Assembly: GCA_027943245.1 (NCBI GenBank)
Contig: JANDJZ010001757.1
Location: 1 to 63,178 of the forward strand
Direction: 5' to 3'
Length of the DNA stretch: 63,178 bases
Source of the DNA: Acanthamoeba sp. SK_2022b
Lineage: Eukaryota; Discosea; Longamoebia; Acanthamoebidae
Made by a program: the position numbers and the translations under genes. This document shows, in pieces, positions 15,600 to 24,633 of this stretch. Positions within the stretch are counted from its first letter, which is position 1, and each line of letters starts with the position of its first letter. Under the pieces are notes generated by a model. The model saw only the letters and a program-made list of their open reading frames with translations. It was not told the DNA's origin and searched no databases.

Positions 15600-16063
15600 A
15601 ATAATTTACCTAACGCACTTCTAGTTTTTGACTCTATATTGCCAGCAATATCAACTAATGCTTCTTTCAGAGAGGTCTGTCCGACTTCCTGTAATTTAAT
15701 GCCGACGATAATCACTCGCGGATTCCCAGTTGGACCGAAATAAGTCCATGATTCCTCTATATCTGTAATTATAAAATTACCAAAATACTGAATACCAATT
15801 ACAACAGGATTTACTTCCTGAATTGATTGCATCGTCCTAAGTAATGAAAGCGCAGCCAATGGAACAATGCCAAGTGTTGTATCCAACCGCATATTAAAAC
15901 TAACTTCATCCAGATCTGGACCTATATCCTCCAGAACAGGTTTAAGCCCAATAACATCATGGCGCGCTACACGACGCTTTGACGTCCTTTTAAAATTGTT
16001 GAACGTATTCACTACTATTGATGAGGCAACAAAAGGCATTGTACCAAGCATACCCACAATCAT
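15596..16063 (-). CDS. U: Tail protein of the P2 gpU family
   Basis: 155 residues (P2 gpU 159). MLGTMPFVASSIVVNTFNNFKR, then HDVIGLKPVLEDIGPDLDEVSFNMRL fits the family. In P2, U lies between the tape measure and D; here it lies between V and W, a changed order. Overlaps V by 4 bases (ATGA). Confidence 0.75.
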   Translation of the reverse strand: MIVGMLGTMPFVASSIVVNTFNNFKRTSKRRVARHDVIGLKPVLEDIGPDLDEVSFNMRLDTTLGIVPLAALSLLRTMQSIQEVNPVVIGIQYFGNFIITDIEESWTYFGPTGNPRVIIVGIKLQEVGQTSLKEALVDIAGNIESKTRSALGKLL

Positions 16064-16680
16064 GCCTGAGCCTCCGTTGTCGGAGCGTATTCCCCCTGAG
16101 CTGTGTGATGGTGGCCTTTAGATTTAATCCCATCAACATCTATATCACCACCAACAACCTTAACATTCCCAGAAATTGTAGCTGCAACACCTCCAGCAGA
16201 AGATCCTTTCATTCCACCTTTGAAGGTTAGTAATCCTTCAACTGTAGCATTTCCGGTAATGATGGTTTCTGGAGCATCAATAGTTACGGTTCCTGTAGCC
16301 TTAACGGTTACATCTCCGACAGCATCAACAAGGAGTAAATTAGATTCTCTGTCTATCTCAATACGAGTTCCGTTATTAAATCTAATTACGCGTTTATTAA
16401 CAGTATTAGATGGCGGCTTCTGTGTTTCATCATAAAAACTACCAAGAATAAAACCTTGTTGCGGCCCTGCGGGATGAAAGATACACAAAACTTGCTCACC
16501 AATATCTGGCATCCAGTAATCAGCATTCTTATCTGTATTTTTCACAATAACTGATAACTTTGCCGAAGTGACGTTATCCTGATCATCGAAAGTAACTCTT
16601 GCTGTAACATCACCATCATCAATATCAGAAACAACGCCAACTCTTATAGTCTGACGTAATAATGTTTCTAAATCATTCAT
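16060..16680 (-). CDS. V: Baseplate spike protein V
   Basis: 206 residues, gpV family: OB-fold N-terminus (RVGVVSDIDDGDVTARVTF, then YWMPDIGEQVLCIFHPAGPQQGFILGSFY), then a beta-helical spike and a C-terminal KGHHHTAQG iron-binding His motif. Pierces the outer membrane. Confidence 0.92.
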   Translation of the reverse strand: MNDLETLLRQTIRVGVVSDIDDGDVTARVTFDDQDNVTSAKLSVIVKNTDKNADYWMPDIGEQVLCIFHPAGPQQGFILGSFYDETQKPPSNTVNKRVIRFNNGTRIEIDRESNLLLVDAVGDVTVKATGTVTIDAPETIITGNATVEGLLTFKGGMKGSSAGGVAATISGNVKVVGGDIDVDGIKSKGHHHTAQGEYAPTTEAQA

Positions 16681-16682
16681 AA

Positions 16683-17684
16683 TTAATACCCATTAATTAC
16701 TCTTCGGACATCAATCGAGGTGGTATAACCACTAGCCCCAATTGAATGCACAGCTTTCGATATAAGATATTTTCCAGAAAATGAACCAAATCCGTCCAGA
16801 TTTATAGTTACACCAGCTACCAATCTGGTGTCTCCAACCAAAACTAAAGATCCGGTATTTTGATATCTATTTTTAAGCCGCAAAGCAGCCTTTGCCTTAC
16901 GTTTTGCTTCATCTAAATTAGCTACCAGTTTTCTTATCTTAAGATTCGCCCCTTCTTCTACGGATGGATCTACCCAAGTATACGAAAGCGACTTTCTTTT
17001 TTTAGGTACGCGATATTTGCACGTGCAACTTTTATACAAATCTGTAGATTGTGTGCTAAAGCTATATCTGATTATCTCATCAATACCTAACGTAAGCGTA
17101 GCGATAGGATCTTTTTGCTCAAACATCTCTTGAGCAAATATTATTAATTGGCTATCAGTGACCTTTAACGACACCCCTTCATCCTGGCAAAGTCGATGGA
17201 GAAATTTTAAATCGCTTTCCTCCATTTGATCTTCACGCGCATAATATGGATTACTATCACCATCAATAAGAAACAACAGTTCAAGGTTAGCTAATTTAGC
17301 TATAGAAGTCGCTATATCTTTAAGAGTTGTTTTTTCCCATGCATTACTTTTTAAATCACGTCTAATGCCTGATGAAACAGGAACAGAAACAGCAGTCACC
17401 TCAACAACAGAAGGTGGTCCAGAGCAAGTTATGCCATCCACCTGGAATTTCCCACACTCAAGGACGATTTGATTTATAGGCTTAAAGCTCAAATCAATAA
17501 AATCACCCTTTTTAGGTGTCCAGTCTCCAGACCATTTCCCATCATCATTTTTTAATATAATGGAAATATCATCGACCTGACCATCTTCATTATCTGTATA
17601 AGACATTGACAAAACATCAGGTGACATATGAGCGGTAATATTTACATTCTGATATACAACATCAAAAAGCGTTTTACGTAACAC
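16683..17684 (-). CDS. D: Tail hub protein D (late control D family)
   Basis: 333 residues, gpD family: baseplate hub, T4 gp27-like. Motifs DVVYQNVNITAHMSPDVLSMSYTDNEDGQVDDI and YYAREDQMEESDLKFLHRLCQDEGVSLKV. Overlaps X by 11 bases. Confidence 0.9.
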   Translation of the reverse strand: MLRKTLFDVVYQNVNITAHMSPDVLSMSYTDNEDGQVDDISIILKNDDGKWSGDWTPKKGDFIDLSFKPINQIVLECGKFQVDGITCSGPPSVVEVTAVSVPVSSGIRRDLKSNAWEKTTLKDIATSIAKLANLELLFLIDGDSNPYYAREDQMEESDLKFLHRLCQDEGVSLKVTDSQLIIFAQEMFEQKDPIATLTLGIDEIIRYSFSTQSTDLYKSCTCKYRVPKKRKSLSYTWVDPSVEEGANLKIRKLVANLDEAKRKAKAALRLKNRYQNTGSLVLVGDTRLVAGVTINLDGFGSFSGKYLISKAVHSIGASGYTTSIDVRRVINGY

Positions 17685-17892
17685 TATTGCGTCTCCACGG
17701 AGGCAAATTATTTACTGATATTGGCATAACCGGAGCATCAGGAACTTTAAGAATAATTCCCGCAGAAAAAAGCACCGTAAAGCGGTGCTCAGTATTAGCA
17801 TCAATAAGAAGATAAGACAGGTACTCATTACCATACAACTTTAACGCGATACTATCCCATGAGTCCCCTTGAACCGTTCTATAATCATCCAA
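17674..17892 (-). CDS. X: Tail protein X (LysM-like)
   Basis: 72 residues: YRTVQGDSWDSIALKLYGNEYLSYLLIDAN is a LysM-like fold typical of gpX. Overlaps the tape measure end by 8 bases. Usually placed near the lysis genes in P2; here it stands between tape measure and D, as in Mu-like and many other contractile phages. Confidence 0.88.
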   Translation of the reverse strand: MDDYRTVQGDSWDSIALKLYGNEYLSYLLIDANTEHRFTVLFSAGIILKVPDAPVMPISVNNLPPWRRNSVT

Positions 17893-20677
17893 AACTTAAT
17901 CTCCGTTGTTGGAACATATGAGCACTCAATTTCTTCTCAAAATCAGAATATCCCGCATCTAATGCTCTTTTAGCTGCCGCCTCAGTTTCCTTTGGTGAAC
18001 CAGCCGGAAGATTGATTACAGGTGAATAGGTTATTCCACCAGTCACAGCGTTAACGTTCTGGCGAGGTCCAGAAGTCCCGGCGGCAGATATCCCGTGAGG
18101 TGATAAATTTGATTGCCCGAACTTGGTTGCTATTGCATTCTGTAAGCTGTTATTCCTGCTAACACCTGATGCCAGAGTAGTCATTATTGCACCACCTGAC
18201 TTTGTTAGCTGTGAGAATGGACCTTTTTTCGCGTCAGAGAACGGTAAATACTCACGTACAGAAGAAAAAACGCCTTTCACTTCATTAATTAAAGCATTTG
18301 CTTTTGATTTTATCCCAGTGATTAACGTCTCAATTATTTTTGCACCTGACTCACTCCAGTTTATTCCAGATAAATAAGCCGTTACAGATTGGAATGCTCT
18401 TATAAAGAGTCCAACTGGTGAAAAACGCATAAAAACAGATACCAGTGTATCTATGATTTTCTTTCCTGTTTCGCTCCAGTTAACACCAGAAAGATAATTT
18501 TTTACATATTTAAACGCTTTAATTAATAACGGAAGCGGAGACATCCATTTAAAAGCACTAATTAATGTACTGTAAATCTTTACTCCTGCCGAACTCCAGT
18601 TTATATTGGAAAGATAATCCCATGCTTTACCAAACATGGATATAATCCATCCATTGAGATCAAAGTTTAAGATAAAGTTTTTTATAGTCTCAAAAGACTT
18701 AACAGTGTAATCCTTAATAGCAGGCCAAACTTTTGATGCACATTCTTTTATTTTATCCCAATTCTGATACAACAATATACCTAACGCCACAATGGCTGAT
18801 ATGGCCATCTGAATCCACCCGAAAGGGGTTAGCTTTGTCGCTACAGATAAAGCCAGCATAGCTACCCTACACGCTATAACCACACTTTTCATGGTTAGAA
18901 ACGCACCTGCCGCCATCACAATCTGAGAAACAAAATTGGGGTTGTTAGCTACAAATTCACTGATTTTTGTAATCAGCGGAACCAAAACACTAAGCGCGGC
19001 ATTTAAAGCAGGTTGCAAGGCCTGACCAAAACTTAATGATGCATTGCTAGCCTGAATACGTAATTGTTTCAATCGCTCCGCATTATCTTTCGTTATGTTG
19101 GCAAAATCGCGGTCAATAACAGCACTTCCAGCTCCAAGAGATGTTGCTTTGATTCTCTGGTATTCCTTCCAGTTTTGAATCATCGGACGAACAAAGTTCT
19201 GAACCTGCATATCGCCAAATAGCTCACCAAGTAACTTCTGATCTCCGTTCTTAGTCATTTTCATGACAGAATGCATTGCAGCTTCGAATGGATTCTTCCC
19301 TTTTTTCTGCGCTGTTGTGACAATTTTATATAAATCTACACCGAAATTTTTCTTTGCTTTTTTTAGTGTTTCAGGGGAAAGTATTTTCGCCAAAAAGTTG
19401 TTCATATTATTAGCAGCCTCATCCGAAGTTGCAGCACCTTTGCGAGCTATCTGCAAAGCTGCCCCCATCGTCGCGGCGGCTTCTTTACCTCCCATTTTTA
19501 ATGCCTGGAACTGAGCACCAAGCACAGGAAGATTTTTGGCCATATCTTTAAATTCAAAGTTTCCCTCTTTCCCTGCCTGAACCAGAATCCCCATTGCAGA
19601 CTTCATTTGAGATGGATCAATCTTCAATGAGTCACTTAATGTAAATGATGCTTTCGAGACATCGAGGATATCAGAGCCAGTAGCTGTAGCTGTTCGCCCA
19701 ATAGTTAGTAGATTCGCCTGAGCCTCTTTATAATCCTGCCCAGCAGCGACAAGAAAACCCTGAGCGGCCTGAATATCAGATGCAAACTGGTTGGTGGCCG
19801 TTCCGGTAACAAGCATCGCCTGCCCCATCGCCTGAACTTCTTCCGGCTTCATATCTGCCGTAAGACCAATCATTTTGTTTTCACGATTGAAATTTGCTGC
19901 ATTGTTAGCAGCAGCAAATGCACCAGCCGCTACAGCACCAGTTTGTAATCCTGACCTTACAAGTTGACTCTTTGCCTCACCAAGATGCTCTCGCTTCAAT
20001 TCACGCTGCCTTTCCAACGCGCGGTTTAACTCCTCCTGAGCACGTTTTACTGCAAGAACATTTTTCCGTGCTTCAGCCAACGCATTTTTATAGCTGTTAA
20101 TTTTATCAATACGTTGTTTTTCTAATGCCCGGTTAAGTTCCTCCTGCTGTTTTTTCACTTGCTGAACATTTGCTCTGGCTAAAGCCAAAGCCGTTCTGTA
20201 GCGGTTAACCTGCTCAACGCTACGGGCCTGAGCCTCACGATTACGATCAATGCTGGCTTTAAGCTCTTTCTCTCTTGAGGCCAAAGCTCTGGCAGATGTA
20301 TCAGCTCCCTGATAGGCAGACTTTAAAGCGGCCAGTTCTTCACGCTGAGAACGTAGTGATGCTCGTAAATTCGATGAATGTGTTTTTGCCTTCTCAAAGT
20401 CACGAAGCATCGCTCTGGTTGGATTGGCCGTGTTTTTTATTTGCTTCTGTAACTCTTCAACGCGAGCGGCAGCTTTATGATATTCGAGGGCAGTCTGTCC
20501 AACCTTTACTTTTACAGATTGTAGCTTTTGAATTTCCCCATGTTCTTTCGTTAATCCAGCAAGCTCGGCATTTAATTTAGCAACAGCCTGATTAGCTGTA
20601 GTAAAACTTTTGGGGAGAGAGGCGGCAACTTTGCCGCCAATTTCAAAAGCCAGCTTAAAGTTCTTATTGCTGGCCAT
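17885..20677 (-). CDS. Tail tape measure protein
   Basis: 930 residues, the longest gene, directly after the E/E' pair. Long coiled coils at ~30-240 contain a repeated ALAxARxNVxxVKxxQEELNRALEKQR unit. A PhageMin_Tail-like core lies at ~245-520. Hydrophobic segments at ~570-640 (AAGAFLTMKSVVIACRVAMLAL, WIQMAISAIVALGILLY) are followed by about three W-I/G-T-L/INWSESGAKIIETL repeats. Sets tail length and enters the cell envelope. By analogy the tail tube is about 0.15 nm per residue. Confidence 0.92.
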   Translation of the reverse strand: MASNKNFKLAFEIGGKVAASLPKSFTTANQAVAKLNAELAGLTKEHGEIQKLQSVKVKVGQTALEYHKAAARVEELQKQIKNTANPTRAMLRDFEKAKTHSSNLRASLRSQREELAALKSAYQGADTSARALASREKELKASIDRNREAQARSVEQVNRYRTALALARANVQQVKKQQEELNRALEKQRIDKINSYKNALAEARKNVLAVKRAQEELNRALERQRELKREHLGEAKSQLVRSGLQTGAVAAGAFAAANNAANFNRENKMIGLTADMKPEEVQAMGQAMLVTGTATNQFASDIQAAQGFLVAAGQDYKEAQANLLTIGRTATATGSDILDVSKASFTLSDSLKIDPSQMKSAMGILVQAGKEGNFEFKDMAKNLPVLGAQFQALKMGGKEAAATMGAALQIARKGAATSDEAANNMNNFLAKILSPETLKKAKKNFGVDLYKIVTTAQKKGKNPFEAAMHSVMKMTKNGDQKLLGELFGDMQVQNFVRPMIQNWKEYQRIKATSLGAGSAVIDRDFANITKDNAERLKQLRIQASNASLSFGQALQPALNAALSVLVPLITKISEFVANNPNFVSQIVMAAGAFLTMKSVVIACRVAMLALSVATKLTPFGWIQMAISAIVALGILLYQNWDKIKECASKVWPAIKDYTVKSFETIKNFILNFDLNGWIISMFGKAWDYLSNINWSSAGVKIYSTLISAFKWMSPLPLLIKAFKYVKNYLSGVNWSETGKKIIDTLVSVFMRFSPVGLFIRAFQSVTAYLSGINWSESGAKIIETLITGIKSKANALINEVKGVFSSVREYLPFSDAKKGPFSQLTKSGGAIMTTLASGVSRNNSLQNAIATKFGQSNLSPHGISAAGTSGPRQNVNAVTGGITYSPVINLPAGSPKETEAAAKRALDAGYSDFEKKLSAHMFQQRRLSFG

Positions 20678-20682
20678 TAGTA

Positions 20683-20847
20683 TTAATCCTCATTAAACAC
20701 GTCAATCCATGCGACGATTCGCCTCAACCGAAGCGAAAGCCAGTAGGATATAGGTGTTGATTGAGATGATTGAGATAGAGAACTCGCGGCCCTCATTATT
20801 TGCTTATCAATAGGTTTTTGCTCATCAAAACCTACGAGAGCAAAAAA
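20683..20847 (-). CDS. E' frameshift extension (tail assembly chaperone)
   Basis: Open in the -1 frame after T6G at 20841-20847. Ribosome slippage joins the first 91 residues of E to 52 residues of this frame (ALVGFDEQKPID... to VFNED), giving a ~143-residue fusion. The nominal ATG at 20865 is not needed. As in P2 E+E' and lambda G/GT, the fusion chaperones the tape measure encoded next. Confidence 0.8.
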   Translation of the reverse strand, partial: FFALVGFDEQKPIDKQIMRAASSLSQSSQSTPISYWLSLRLRRIVAWIDVFNED

Positions 20848-21113
20848 TTCTGTACCTTTTGACAAACTTTAACAAAGTCTTTCGCTGGTAATCCATTCAG
20901 ATACTCTATTGGACGACCAATACAGCGAGCAGCCAAGGCTGCATGGACTTTATTATCAAGTGATGTTTGAACTGAAACATGCCCTTGAGATTGCAGTAAG
21001 TCCGATACCTCTAAAATATCACTGCCTTTTAGGTTGTCTAAATCAAGGTTGAGTTCAGTCACCGGCTCAAAGTCTTCAAAACGATATTCTTTACTTAATT
21101 TAACGGTTTCCAT
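20832..21113 (-). CDS. E: Tail assembly chaperone E
   Basis: 93 residues, P2 gpE-like TAC family: FEPVTELNLDLDNLKGSDILEVSDLLQ, then ALAARCIGRPIEYLNGLPAKDF. Ends with AAT TTT TTG CTC TCG TAG, carrying the slippery heptamer. Confidence 0.85.
   Translation of the reverse strand: METVKLSKEYRFEDFEPVTELNLDLDNLKGSDILEVSDLLQSQGHVSVQTSLDNKVHAALAARCIGRPIEYLNGLPAKDFVKVCQKVQNFLLS
20841..20847 (-). promoter_or_regulatory. Programmed -1 frameshift site T TTT TTG
   Basis: TTTTTTG on the minus strand in the phase X XXY YYZ, four codons before the E stop. Same heptamer as P2 E/E'. Confidence 0.8.
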
Positions 21114-21122
21114 TTTGTCACC

Positions 21123-21644
21123 TTATAAACCTAAATCATCACGAACGCTTTTTAATATATCTTCACCATCAAAGATACAAATAAAGTTCAACTTATCAAT
21201 TTCCAGGACTTCTTTCCCATCAATAAATAATTTGATATAGAGAACTTCAAATTCATTCTCTGAATCAGTAGCCTTTGCCACCTGTAGCGAACCTAAATCC
21301 AGTTTTTTAGGATTTAGCTTCATTGAAGCCCGAATAGGAACCGTTTTATATTTTCCTGTTCCTGCATCATAAACCTGCTGGCTACCGCGAAAATCTACCT
21401 GATGCGATGAGGATAGAAATAATTTTGTACCAGCAGAGGTCAGAGTTCGCCATTTAAGAGAGACAGTCATTGGTTTGAAATGCCCCAGCGTTCCGCTCTC
21501 AAGCTCTCCAGCGATACCTGCACCACTAACAGTTTCTGTCATCATCTCAATTGATGGCAGCTTTGCGTCAGCAACACCGATAATACGGTTTCCCTCACCG
21601 TATACTGTAAAGTTAATAAGTCTCTCAGGAATTTGATTGCTCAA
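21123..21644 (-). CDS. Major tail tube protein
   Basis: 173 residues, P2 gpFII family: MSNQIPERLINFTVYGEGNRIIGVADAKLP, then LGHFKPMTVSLKWRTL. Directly after the sheath gene, as usual. Confidence 0.92.
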   Translation of the reverse strand: MSNQIPERLINFTVYGEGNRIIGVADAKLPSIEMMTETVSGAGIAGELESGTLGHFKPMTVSLKWRTLTSAGTKLFLSSSHQVDFRGSQQVYDAGTGKYKTVPIRASMKLNPKKLDLGSLQVAKATDSENEFEVLYIKLFIDGKEVLEIDKLNFICIFDGEDILKSVRDDLGL

Positions 21645-21660
21645 AGCAACCTCCTATTAT

Positions 21661-23124
21661 TTATTCAGAAAACAAGTTCAGCAGATAATCAGGATTATAT
21701 TCCATGACGAACTCAATATCTCTGGCAGGTGAGAATGGTGTCATTTTTACATGGAATTTAACAATCCCGTCCATTAATGACGTAATCGTGTTTTCAGACT
21801 GATCAAAGGTAACAACACCACCTGCAATATCCTGATTACCTGTGAGGCCGTTAAGCCAAATATTCGCACTTGTAACAATCGATTCAATTAATCGACGGTT
21901 TGCAGGATTGTCTATTTTTGACCAATGCGAAAGAATTAACGTATTACCCACCCAGTTAAACATACGTCGGCAAACACGAAATGCGTCTTTGGGGTCTGTA
22001 GATGTTGGATAAATAGCATTACGGTTTCCCCATGATTTCCAACCATCAAAATTAAGGCTTGTTACAATCCCCTGTCCATTTAAGTAGTTTGCCTGGCTAA
22101 TGTTAAGCCATACTTCACTGCCATCTTTACGTACAGCACCGTCCATCTGTAGTTTTATATTTGACGGAGAACGTGATGGAATATCACCATACTGACTATC
22201 CAGCAAGCATGTTGCGGCCGCTAAATGGGTTGAGTGATGGTAAATATTGTCACCAAGTTTCACCATCGGCCAGCACACTGTCTGGTTAGCGGCCATGTGA
22301 TTATTGTTCTGTTTCCATTCAGGAACAGCCGAGTAATCACTGATAGTAGATTTATCGGTCGGCGCATCCGTTATAGCTTCTGCTTTGAACAATTCACTAA
22401 TCAGCGCGGCTTTAGCCGCCATTAGCTGACCAACTTCACTATCAGAACTAAATCCAGGTGCAATCACTTGTCCAGGAACTAACTTGAAGCGGGGATACAC
22501 ATCTGACAGTAACTCAAGCCCTGTATTGGCTTTAGTGTTGGAATCCACACCACCGATAATGTCATTTTTAGTTACGGCACCGGGATCAAGATGCGTATAA
22601 CTAACCTTAAGAGTAGCGTCTTTTTCGGTAATTTTTCCTCCGCTAATAGCTGTAATGACCGTATAGCCATTATCATCCAGCGCCAGCACATAATCGGTAT
22701 CAACCGTTAACCCAGGTGAATCACCATCTGCTTTTTTCACAACAACAGATTTATATAAGACACCATCGTTAGAGAGCGTACCTTTCCCGCCAGAAAGTTT
22801 TACTAACTCATCAGTAACGTCTTTCTTATGCTTTGCTGGATCAAGCACATTGATAAATACAACTGGCGCAACACCATATATTCCAAATGCGACTTTAATT
22901 ACTTCGCTTAAAGTATATTTCTCGAAGTTTGTGCTATATCCTATTTTAGATACGGCCTCTGCGTATGTATAAGCAATGATAGGTTTATTTACCGCTGAGG
23001 CTGGATCTTCTAACTGATTAACAGGAGCCGTACCAAATGCGACAATCAACCCAGCACTAACTTGCACTGGAGGAGTTATAGATGTAGCCAGTTCAGATAT
23101 ATAAATACCGTGGCGATATCCCAT
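21661..23124 (-). CDS. Tail sheath protein
   Basis: 487 residues, contractile sheath family (gpFI-like but longer): YRHGIYISELATSITPPVQVSAGLIVAFGTAP at the N-terminus, and C-terminal GNTLILSHWSKIDNPANRRLIESIVTSANIWLNGL. Identifies the phage as a myovirus. Confidence 0.95.
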   Translation of the reverse strand: MGYRHGIYISELATSITPPVQVSAGLIVAFGTAPVNQLEDPASAVNKPIIAYTYAEAVSKIGYSTNFEKYTLSEVIKVAFGIYGVAPVVFINVLDPAKHKKDVTDELVKLSGGKGTLSNDGVLYKSVVVKKADGDSPGLTVDTDYVLALDDNGYTVITAISGGKITEKDATLKVSYTHLDPGAVTKNDIIGGVDSNTKANTGLELLSDVYPRFKLVPGQVIAPGFSSDSEVGQLMAAKAALISELFKAEAITDAPTDKSTISDYSAVPEWKQNNNHMAANQTVCWPMVKLGDNIYHHSTHLAAATCLLDSQYGDIPSRSPSNIKLQMDGAVRKDGSEVWLNISQANYLNGQGIVTSLNFDGWKSWGNRNAIYPTSTDPKDAFRVCRRMFNWVGNTLILSHWSKIDNPANRRLIESIVTSANIWLNGLTGNQDIAGGVVTFDQSENTITSLMDGIVKFHVKMTPFSPARDIEFVMEYNPDYLLNLFSE

Positions 23125-23414
23125 TATTTAATCTCCATGATAGAAGAAGAAACTCTAGAGTACATTACATACTCGACACTGGTTTTATCAGAAAGTCTTT
23201 TCTCTGCATCTGCAAAATCACTGGTTGCCACAAACAAACACTTTGCACCAGGAATATGTGATATTAATTTTTTACACTCTGGAGATAAGCCATTCTTAAA
23301 TAGTTTATGCTTCAAAATTGAGAGTTGAGGGATTGTTGGTCCTATATATACAAATGTTTGAGCAACATCTTCCTTCTTTTCTATATCTTCTTTACTACTT
23401 TTCTTATTAGCCAT
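23124..23414 (-). CDS. Small hypothetical protein between neck and sheath genes
   Basis: 96 residues; Lys/Glu-rich start, then alpha-beta part (VYIGPTIPQLSILKHKLFKNG). Overlaps the sheath start by one base and follows the tail terminator candidate. Conserved position in Mu-like and similar contractile tails suggests a structural or assembly role; no family assigned. Confidence 0.6.
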   Translation of the reverse strand: MANKKSSKEDIEKKEDVAQTFVYIGPTIPQLSILKHKLFKNGLSPECKKLISHIPGAKCLFVATSDFADAEKRLSDKTSVEYVMYSRVSSSIMEIK

Positions 23415-23900
23415 TTAGATAAACTCCTGAGACTGAATATTCTGAGGCTTTAATACTAGCCACGTTCCAGTTGCTTCCGTTATCCAATATGGATACGGTT
23501 GATCATCAAACATTCGCCATCTGATATCGCCCTGAAAGAGAAATTTCTCTTCAAGTAAAGGCTTCTCCTGAAAATGAAACATCATCCTTTCAAGAAGAGC
23601 CATTACCCATTCATATCCAGTATGGTCCTCACAAAAACCACCTAGAAGAAACTTAACCTTAACTTCATCCGTTTCAGGCTGCATTCCTCCTTCCGTGGGC
23701 CTGATAATCACATGAGGAAATTCTGGCGGTTTATCTGGAGATGGTTGTGATTTAGGAGGCAAGTACCCTTTAAATATTGTTGGAACAAACAATTTAATAT
23801 CGCTGTCTGTTTCATCATAAGGAGGTCCCTGCACTAATAAATCATGGGAAACCTCATGTTCCAACCGATTTTTTATTGCATCTATCAAAAGATTAATCAA
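23415..23900 (-). CDS. Putative tail completion / terminator protein
   Basis: 161 residues. MINLLIDAIKNRLEHEVSHDL, then a beta-rich middle (PHVIIRPTEGGMQPETDEVKVKFLLGGFCEDHTGYEWVMALLERM) fits tail terminator or gp37-like phage proteins placed between head-tail joining and sheath genes. Overlaps its neighbour by 4 bases. Confidence 0.55.
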   Translation of the reverse strand: MINLLIDAIKNRLEHEVSHDLLVQGPPYDETDSDIKLFVPTIFKGYLPPKSQPSPDKPPEFPHVIIRPTEGGMQPETDEVKVKFLLGGFCEDHTGYEWVMALLERMMFHFQEKPLLEEKFLFQGDIRWRMFDDQPYPYWITEATGTWLVLKPQNIQSQEFI

Positions 23901-24241
23901 ATCGGCATTCCTCTGTTAGTATTAACAGTGAGAGTTATTTCCAATACACCAACATTATCTGATACTTCATTAACAATATAATTTTTACCGTTGATTTTCA
24001 TTGACTGGTCTTTGACAGGGAGAACAGGAAAATCTTTTCTTGAAACAAATAATATTATTTGCCCCTGATTTATTCCCTCTGCAAACTCAGCATATGAGCG
24101 TTTATTCCGCTCATGAATAAGGTCTGTATCAATAACGGCAAGGATATCCTTGCCGTCTATGTTATATGTATCGGCAAACTCTTTTTCATTGAGGAATATT
24201 GCAGAAATATCTTGCGCTATAACCTCTTTGAAGGAGTTCAT
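23897..24241 (-). CDS. Putative head-tail attachment protein (lambda FII-like)
   Basis: 114 residues. FADTYNIDGKDILAVIDTDLIHERNKR, then FVSRKDFPVLPVKDQSMKINGKNYIVNEV shows the beta-sandwich pattern of the lambda FII attachment family, and the gene has FII's position. Confidence 0.65.
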   Translation of the reverse strand: MNSFKEVIAQDISAIFLNEKEFADTYNIDGKDILAVIDTDLIHERNKRSYAEFAEGINQGQIILFVSRKDFPVLPVKDQSMKINGKNYIVNEVSDNVGVLEITLTVNTNRGMPI

Positions 24242-24633
24242 TACTTCTTATTACCTTTTTTTTGCGTTGATTTTTTCGCATTACTGGTATCAGAAGTAGC
24301 TACAGATTCAGATGAATCATCAGCAACCGTTTCCTCATTGCCGCCATCATCCTCAAACTCAACCTCGAATACACAGCTACCCGCCTCCGTTCGCGTAATC
24401 AACCCCGCGTCCACAGCATCATTAACAGCAGATGCGTATCCATGCTCAAAAGCTAACTTAGCAGCATCATAGCCCCCAGCCGATGCCAAATCACCATCCT
24501 CTTCGGTGGCAATAGCATGTCCTGACGCAATCAGTTCGGCAATTCTGGAGTTATCCATTAGCCCATTAAGCAAACGGCCCGCTTTTAGCGAGCCGTGGCT
24601 TATCGTATCAATGTTTTTAATCAGTCTGGCCAT
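24241..24633 (-). CDS. Hypothetical head protein in the lambda FI position
   Basis: 130 residues. Mixed helix N-terminal part (residues 1-85), then an acidic Ser/Thr tail ending KKSTQKKGNKK. Directly downstream of the major capsid gene; no sequence family recognised. Confidence 0.55.
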   Translation of the reverse strand: MARLIKNIDTISHGSLKAGRLLNGLMDNSRIAELIASGHAIATEEDGDLASAGGYDAAKLAFEHGYASAVNDAVDAGLITRTEAGSCVFEVEFEDDGGNEETVADDSSESVATSDTSNAKKSTQKKGNKK

